This document shows, in pieces, positions 59,420 through 64,000 of a DNA stretch of 64,000 nt. The stretch spans positions 3,224,001 through 3,288,000 of the forward strand of contig JAHREC010000049.1 of the NCBI GenBank assembly GCA_020081605.1. The letters run 5' to 3'. Both the position numbers and the translations under genes were made by a program. The notes under the pieces are model-generated. The model searched no databases and was not told where the DNA came from. It was given only the letters and a program-made list of their open reading frames with translations. How positions within the stretch are numbered: position 1 is the stretch's first letter; each line of letters begins with the position of its first letter. Origin of the DNA: Albifimbria verrucaria. Lineage: Eukaryota > Ascomycota > Sordariomycetes > Hypocreales > Stachybotryaceae.

Positions 59420-60416
59420 ATGGCTGCACTTCAGACATGGTCCGTCTCCGAGCCCTGGCTGGAGACTCATTGCGAGCTCGGCGAGGGGCCCTTTATGAGA
59501 AGGAGACAAACTCAATCCGCTTCGTCGATATTGCCAAGAAGAAGATCATTACCGCGTCTCTAGATGACGGCCCGGCGTCACTCCAGACTATCCAGCTCGA
59601 TGTTTCTCCCAGTGTCACCTCAGACATTGAAGGCATCGATCCCACCGATCGCATCCTCGTCGGCCTGAAGTACGGCCTGGCGATCCTCAACCGCAAAGAC
59701 AACTCCTACGAGATTATCGAGCGCTTCAACCAACCGGACAACGAGCGTCTCCGCAGCAATGACGGTGCTGCCGACCCGCTCGGTCGGTTCTGGCTCGGTA
59801 CCATAACCGACTTCAACCTGGGTGAATTTAGAGCCGAAGGTAGGCAGGCCTGAGTAGTTTTGGCACCCAACCATGGAAACTATGTCTTTCACGTATATGG
59901 CAATGTAAGCAGCAGACTAAAGAGCCTTTCGTAGGTTCGCTTTTCACGTTCAGCCCAGGACAGAAGACGGAATTCTCCTCTGGCCTTACCATTCCCAACT
60001 CAGTCGGCTGGTCTCCCGACAACAAGACCCTGTACTTTACGCACACTACCGCTGGTCACATCCTAGCCTACGACTTCGACCAGGAAACCGGCGCTGCTAC
60101 CAACGAGCGGTTCCATTACAAGCATGAAGGCACTGGCGGTATTGACGGCTTCCGCGTCGACGTTGACGGCTACATTTGGCACGCTATCTACGGCGAGAGC
60201 CGAGTCATCAAGATCGACCAACAGGGCAAGATTGTGGGCGAGGTGAAGTTGCCGACTCGCAACATCACTTGTGTGCAATTCGCCGGCACCGAGCTCCTCA
60301 TCACCAGCGCATCCGACCACGACAGCGGCGATGAAACCAGCCAGCGCTACGGCGGTGCTGTGTTTAGAGTGGACGTGGGCACAAAGGGTCTGGAACCGTT
60401 CAAATACAAGCTCTAA
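59420..60416 (+). CDS. SMP-30/gluconolactonase-like protein (one base missing in frame)
   Basis: SMP-30/regucalcin-type six-bladed propellers are metal-dependent lactonases that hydrolyse sugar lactones. The ATG is at 59420 (MAALQTWSVSEPWLETHC). Family features: an early metal-ligand Glu in GEGP, the block RSNDGAADPLGRFWLGT, LTIPNSVGWSPDNKTLYFTHT with the ligand Asn, and GGIDGFRVDVDGYIWHA with the catalytic-site Asp. The protein ends EPFKYKL (stop 60414-60416). The intron is 59840-59934. One C must be restored in the CCC run at 59489-59491, giving about 300 residues, the normal length. No targeting signal is seen, so it is probably cytosolic. The natural lactone substrate is unknown. It is convergent with the methyltransferase gene. 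Confidence 0.92.
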
Positions 60417-61505
60417 AGAGACTGTTTGTTTCATTTAATCGAATGGGAAGGCTGGAGGCTTTAGGAAGCACCATAACATAAATAGTATGGTGGTTGTACA
60501 TCTCAAACCGACGTGCATACGTAAACACATTCCAGACGTTCCCGTGCCCGCATATCCTCTCGGGCATACTCATACTTCATTCACTCTTCGCTTGCGTAGC
60601 CAGAATAGTGGGCTGTCCGTGAATATGTCATGATTAGACTACAGCGACAAGGATGGCTCAAACGTTTAAAAAAACTGGATGGGCTCTTACCGTTAGCCTA
60701 ATCCATGCCCCCGGGTATGCACAACTCAAGCCCGAGACCCTAGCAAGGACCAACATCTAATGCAAGGAATCTCTCGTGGCTCCCCGTTCTACTTTTTGCA
60801 CCTTTCCCTAACCACGAAATCGTTTCCGTCGGGCGGTCCTAGGCTTATACGCCCCTGTCCCCACGCCCCAGCAAGAGGTTCACGAAACCCACTCCAAGGT
60901 CTCGGGTGCAGGAACAAGTCCCGGGATAGCCGTGTCGTGCGCAGCTGACGATGTCTTCTTCCCAAATCCCGTCCGGCCCTGCAGCAGCGCCGTGAAAAGG
61001 GTGGACCAAGGGCCGAAACAAGAGAGGCACACGCCCATCCTGGGGAGGGGCTTGCGCGATGGAAGCGCAATGCAGGACACACGGAGCCATACCGCGTGCT
61101 TTGACGTCGGTTCTCACCGCTTCGCGAGCCTCCGTTGTCTCACCGCCGTCGTGATGGATCACTTCCTCGTGAATCAAGGTGACGCTGCATCATGGTCATC
61201 ATGCCTCCCCGGGATCGAGGGGTGGGGTTAGAGAAGGAAAAGAAAAGAAGAGACAGGTTTACGGGAAAGTGAAAACACGCATGAACCAGCTATTCTGGGC
61301 TCGAGTTGCGCGCATGTAGGTCGATGATCCGCGATGCGCCTGCTTTCCCCTGATTGTGCGTCAGGTAGAAGGCGAAGAGTTACAGATGGAGACCGCCGAC
61401 GTCGCCGACGCCCGCCGCCGCCTCAACTGGACGGGTTAGGCTTCACCGCCTCCCGGAACAGTTTGAGGTTATCATGATATCGAGCTCTGCTTCCACCAGT
61501 CATGC
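60417..61505. other. Convergent intergenic region, no gene seen
   Basis: This lies between two convergent genes. It has only short GC-rich frames on both strands with no domains, and would contain both 3' untranslated regions. Confidence 0.55.
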
Positions 61506-62894
61506 CTACGCCTCGGGGCTCGGAGCCGGACGCAGCGCGTACATGCGCACCGGGAACAAGCCCTTGGGCAGAGCCTTCTGCAGCTCCGTCCTTACGATTT
61601 CAAAACCAGCAGCCTCGAACAGGGAACGAAAGCTTTCATCTTGCCTGTGGAACCACCCAAGAGTGTCATCAAAGTTAGCCCGGAACACATGGTTGGGTAG
61701 AGCAGGAACGACCAAAAGAAAGGAAATGGAAATTGGGGGCCCTGTAAAAAACAAGACCAGAGGCCAAAAACCCTGTCTCTCTGCCCTACACCATGGGCAC
61801 CGAGGGCATGGACGTGGAACCACGGGGCCGCCATTGCAAAAGCAACTCAGGGAAACGAAATGACGCCTCTCCTGACGGACCCCTTGTTCGGGCTCTAGAT
61901 CTTTCTTTTTCTCGGAGGGTGTGTTTCAGACTGACCTGGTAACGCTGCTGTCGACTTCGTCGAATATGTCGACACCGCTCGTAGTGGTATTCTCCCTGAC
62001 AACGATGACGCCGTCGTCACGTAGGCGACCCTTGCACCGCCCCAGAAAATCGACGAGCTGGGCATCGTTGAGCTGGCCGATGCACCACTGTACCCAAACA
62101 AGATCGTACTTCTCACCGCCGTCATCGTCGTCGCCGCCCCAGCCTTCCAGGCCTGTGTTGAAGATGCGGCCGACTCCTGCTTTCCCTCGAGCTGCTTCGT
62201 GAACTTGGCGATGGGCTCCACAATGTCCACCGTGTCTGCCACGTCGAGAAGCAGGCCTTCAGTAATCCTTCCGATACTATACAAGGGGATGGCCCCCTCG
62301 GCCCCATCAAACCATGGGGAGAGGGAGCTGGCGGTTAGCGCTGGTTGATCCCTCAAATTTTTACCCACGGGCTCGGACACCGCCTCATGGCGACGGCAAA
62401 AGCTGGGTCGGTGAACTGACGGAGAGAGCTTTGAGGCGTGGGATGACGGGGCATGAGCAAAAATAAACATGAAATGTGCCCCCTTCCCCCAAGTCTCATC
62501 TTCCCATTGCCCCAAGCCTCATTCCTCCCGGCACCGGGCTTACCTTGCTCTCGCAAAGCAAAACAGCCAGGGGTCAGTCGGGAAGAGTAGGCTAGCAGGA
62601 AAAAGCACTTGCTCGACCCAGAACTTCATGAGAGTGAAAAAAATGAATGAGAAAAATGAATGAGACGACAACTTACCCAGCCCCGCAGTCCACTGCACGA
62701 TCCAAGTGCCGCAGACCGCTCTTCCGTCCGATGCCCAGCTTTGCTAAGAAGGTTCTTGAGCCTTGCAAGTCAACCCTTGAGATGGCTGGGTAGCCACCCA
62801 GCATGCCGTCAAGGTCAGCCGTGGTCGACTGCCAATAGTCCCGGCCGCTACTCTGGTTGACGAAAGAGTCCGGCGGGGCTGAAGAGTCCGCCAT
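61506..62894 (-). CDS. Alpha-N-terminal protein methyltransferase (NTMT1/Tae1 family) (one base missing in frame)
   Basis: These SAM-dependent enzymes methylate the alpha-amino group of proteins starting X-Pro-Lys/Arg after Met removal, including ribosomal proteins. The start MADSSAPPDSFVNQSSGRDY is at 62894. The substrate-binding start DYWQSTTADLDGMLGG is typical. SAM motif I is DCGAGIGRITEG, followed by VDIVEP, then YDLVWVQWCIGQL, DGVIVVREN, and the C-terminal SFRSLFEAAGFEIVRTELQK with FPVRMYAL. The exons are 62894-62677, 62276-61936 and 61644-61506. The two introns, 400 and 291 nt, are far longer than the others in this window. One G must be restored near 62180, giving about 232 residues, the normal size. 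Confidence 0.92.
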
Positions 62895-64000
62895 GCTGTT
62901 GCGGGATATGTAAGTTGAACGGGGCAATATCCTGATATGAACACCGGCCGGATCGACGGTGGGCGCAGGTGACGATGTCGTTGTTGTTCAGGGTAAGTCG
63001 AGACCAGAGTGGAAGCTGAGCAGAACAAAAGACCAGAGAGTAGGTTCCAAGAAGCCCTATCTCGCGGCTGGTCTAAAATAGTGGGCAAGACGATGGTTGA
63101 GAAGCCATTTTTAGCCGGAGATTTCGGACAGAAACGTGGCCAGCTAGCTGTTGCTGACTCCACCATTCATCGTCTACGTTATCCATCTAGATCGGGACTG
63201 AGCCATGTGAGGAAGTCAGCTGAAATCTCAATAGACCGAAACCTCACAATCCAGGGCATATATTGCGGCCACGGCTGTATGCCAGCAGTTGATAGTTGGT
63301 AGGTCATAGAGTTGCTTAGAATCCTCGCACACGTTTCGAAAGTCGTTCGTTCTGTTCCTGTTCCGTCGTTAGTTGTGCTGTATGAATATTCTTGTGTACC
63401 ACGCTTTGCTCCCATATTTCCGGATGCTGTTACATTCGCCCTTGAAGATGTGAAAAAGGCACCCTCAGCAGAAACAGACTCATCGAAAGCACACACTTTA
63501 GCATGAGACTACACCAAATCTATGTAATTCTAAACCTGGACTCTAACCATGCTGCCGTGGCATACCTCTGACGCCAGCCTTATTGACGAGTCAACTCGAC
63601 CCATCATTCAGACTCGCAGACTGATCCCTCTCGTGTCAAGTCTGTATTGATGACCAAATCATCTCTCCCCTCATGTGCATTACAATCGTTAATCCCTTAA
63701 TATCAACCCCGTCGCACTTGTGTTGTGCGAGCGCTTCCTTACCCCAACGTCGATGCAATCTGGTTGTTGAGCAGCCCCTTTGGCCCAACCGGCCTGTCGA
63801 ACCCTCAGATCCGACCTCAAATGCTCGACTTCAGAACTTAAGCTCATGTATTGGCTACGCCATCCACAGGCGTGGTCAGTGGGAAGAACAGCTGCGGAGT
63901 CCAATTGCTTCATGGTCACCCCATTCTCTTCTCCTAATACTTGAGACCCAGTGACAATGTTACTAGGAGTTTTCTCTTTGGCTTCATCGGACGCAAGTCT
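62895..64000. other. Upstream region of the methyltransferase gene, no further gene seen
   Basis: This holds promoter-side sequence of the methyltransferase gene and unassigned DNA up to the window end. Small frames (63312-63506 plus, 63673-63954 plus) have no recognisable features. Confidence 0.5.

Noticed and set aside
1..64000. Biosynthetic cluster, transposon, viral insertion or other novel mobile system
   Set aside because: No polyketide, peptide-synthetase or terpene genes, transposase, reverse transcriptase, long terminal repeats or viral genes could be recognised. The genes are ordinary, functionally unrelated fungal genes.

Overview
This is nuclear DNA of a filamentous ascomycete, most likely a Sordariomycete and perhaps Hypocreales. 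The genes have short spliceosomal introns (mostly 49-95 nt, GT..AG). Their products are typical Pezizomycotina proteins: an RTA1 family protein, a GPI-anchored PEEPQPPK-repeat wall protein, Q-rich Med15, and an F-box protein of the fungal HDSCW type. Intergenic DNA is rich in CT-tract leaders and TACCT/GGTACC motifs. The order assignment is inference. I see no bacterial, phage, CRISPR, rRNA, tRNA or transposon features.

Layout. 0-5 kb: a small secreted protein of unknown function and a broken F-box protein gene. 5-14 kb: Arp8 (INO80 chromatin remodelling), an unrecognised gene at 8.7-9.5 kb, and exportin-T (tRNA export) on the minus strand. 14-24.5 kb: long intergenic DNA around a GPI-type cell-wall protein, then an RTA1-like seven-helix membrane protein. 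25-28 kb: an M18 aspartyl aminopeptidase converging on a Whi5/Nrm1-like G1/S repressor. 30-34.6 kb: Mediator subunit 15 (minus) with a long CT-rich upstream region. 36.5-43.8 kb: no gene I can support. 43.8-52 kb: Sec12, an aldehyde dehydrogenase and a bZIP factor, all minus. 52-59.4 kb: again gene-poor. 59.4-62.9 kb: an SMP-30/gluconolactonase protein converging on an alpha-N-terminal protein methyltransferase.

The genes are unrelated housekeeping and surface functions, not a pathway cluster. They cover chromatin and transcription (Arp8, Med15, Whi5-like, bZIP), transport (exportin-T, Sec12, RTA1), metabolism (aldehyde dehydrogenase, SMP-30, aminopeptidase), protein modification (the N-terminal methyltransferase) and the cell surface.

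The strongest signal is technical or evolutionary. All 13 protein-coding genes whose identity or architecture I can follow need at least one base added to keep the conserved protein in frame, about 41 bases in all. Every event is a loss, nearly always inside or beside a homopolymer and mostly in C/G runs. Introns, starts and stops are otherwise intact. This fits systematic homopolymer under-calling in an unpolished assembly far better than decay of a dozen housekeeping genes. Any gene caller run on this sequence will fragment the genes. I found no convincing previously undescribed system; the best candidates for new biology are the two unrecognised genes (383-1211 and 8745-9498).
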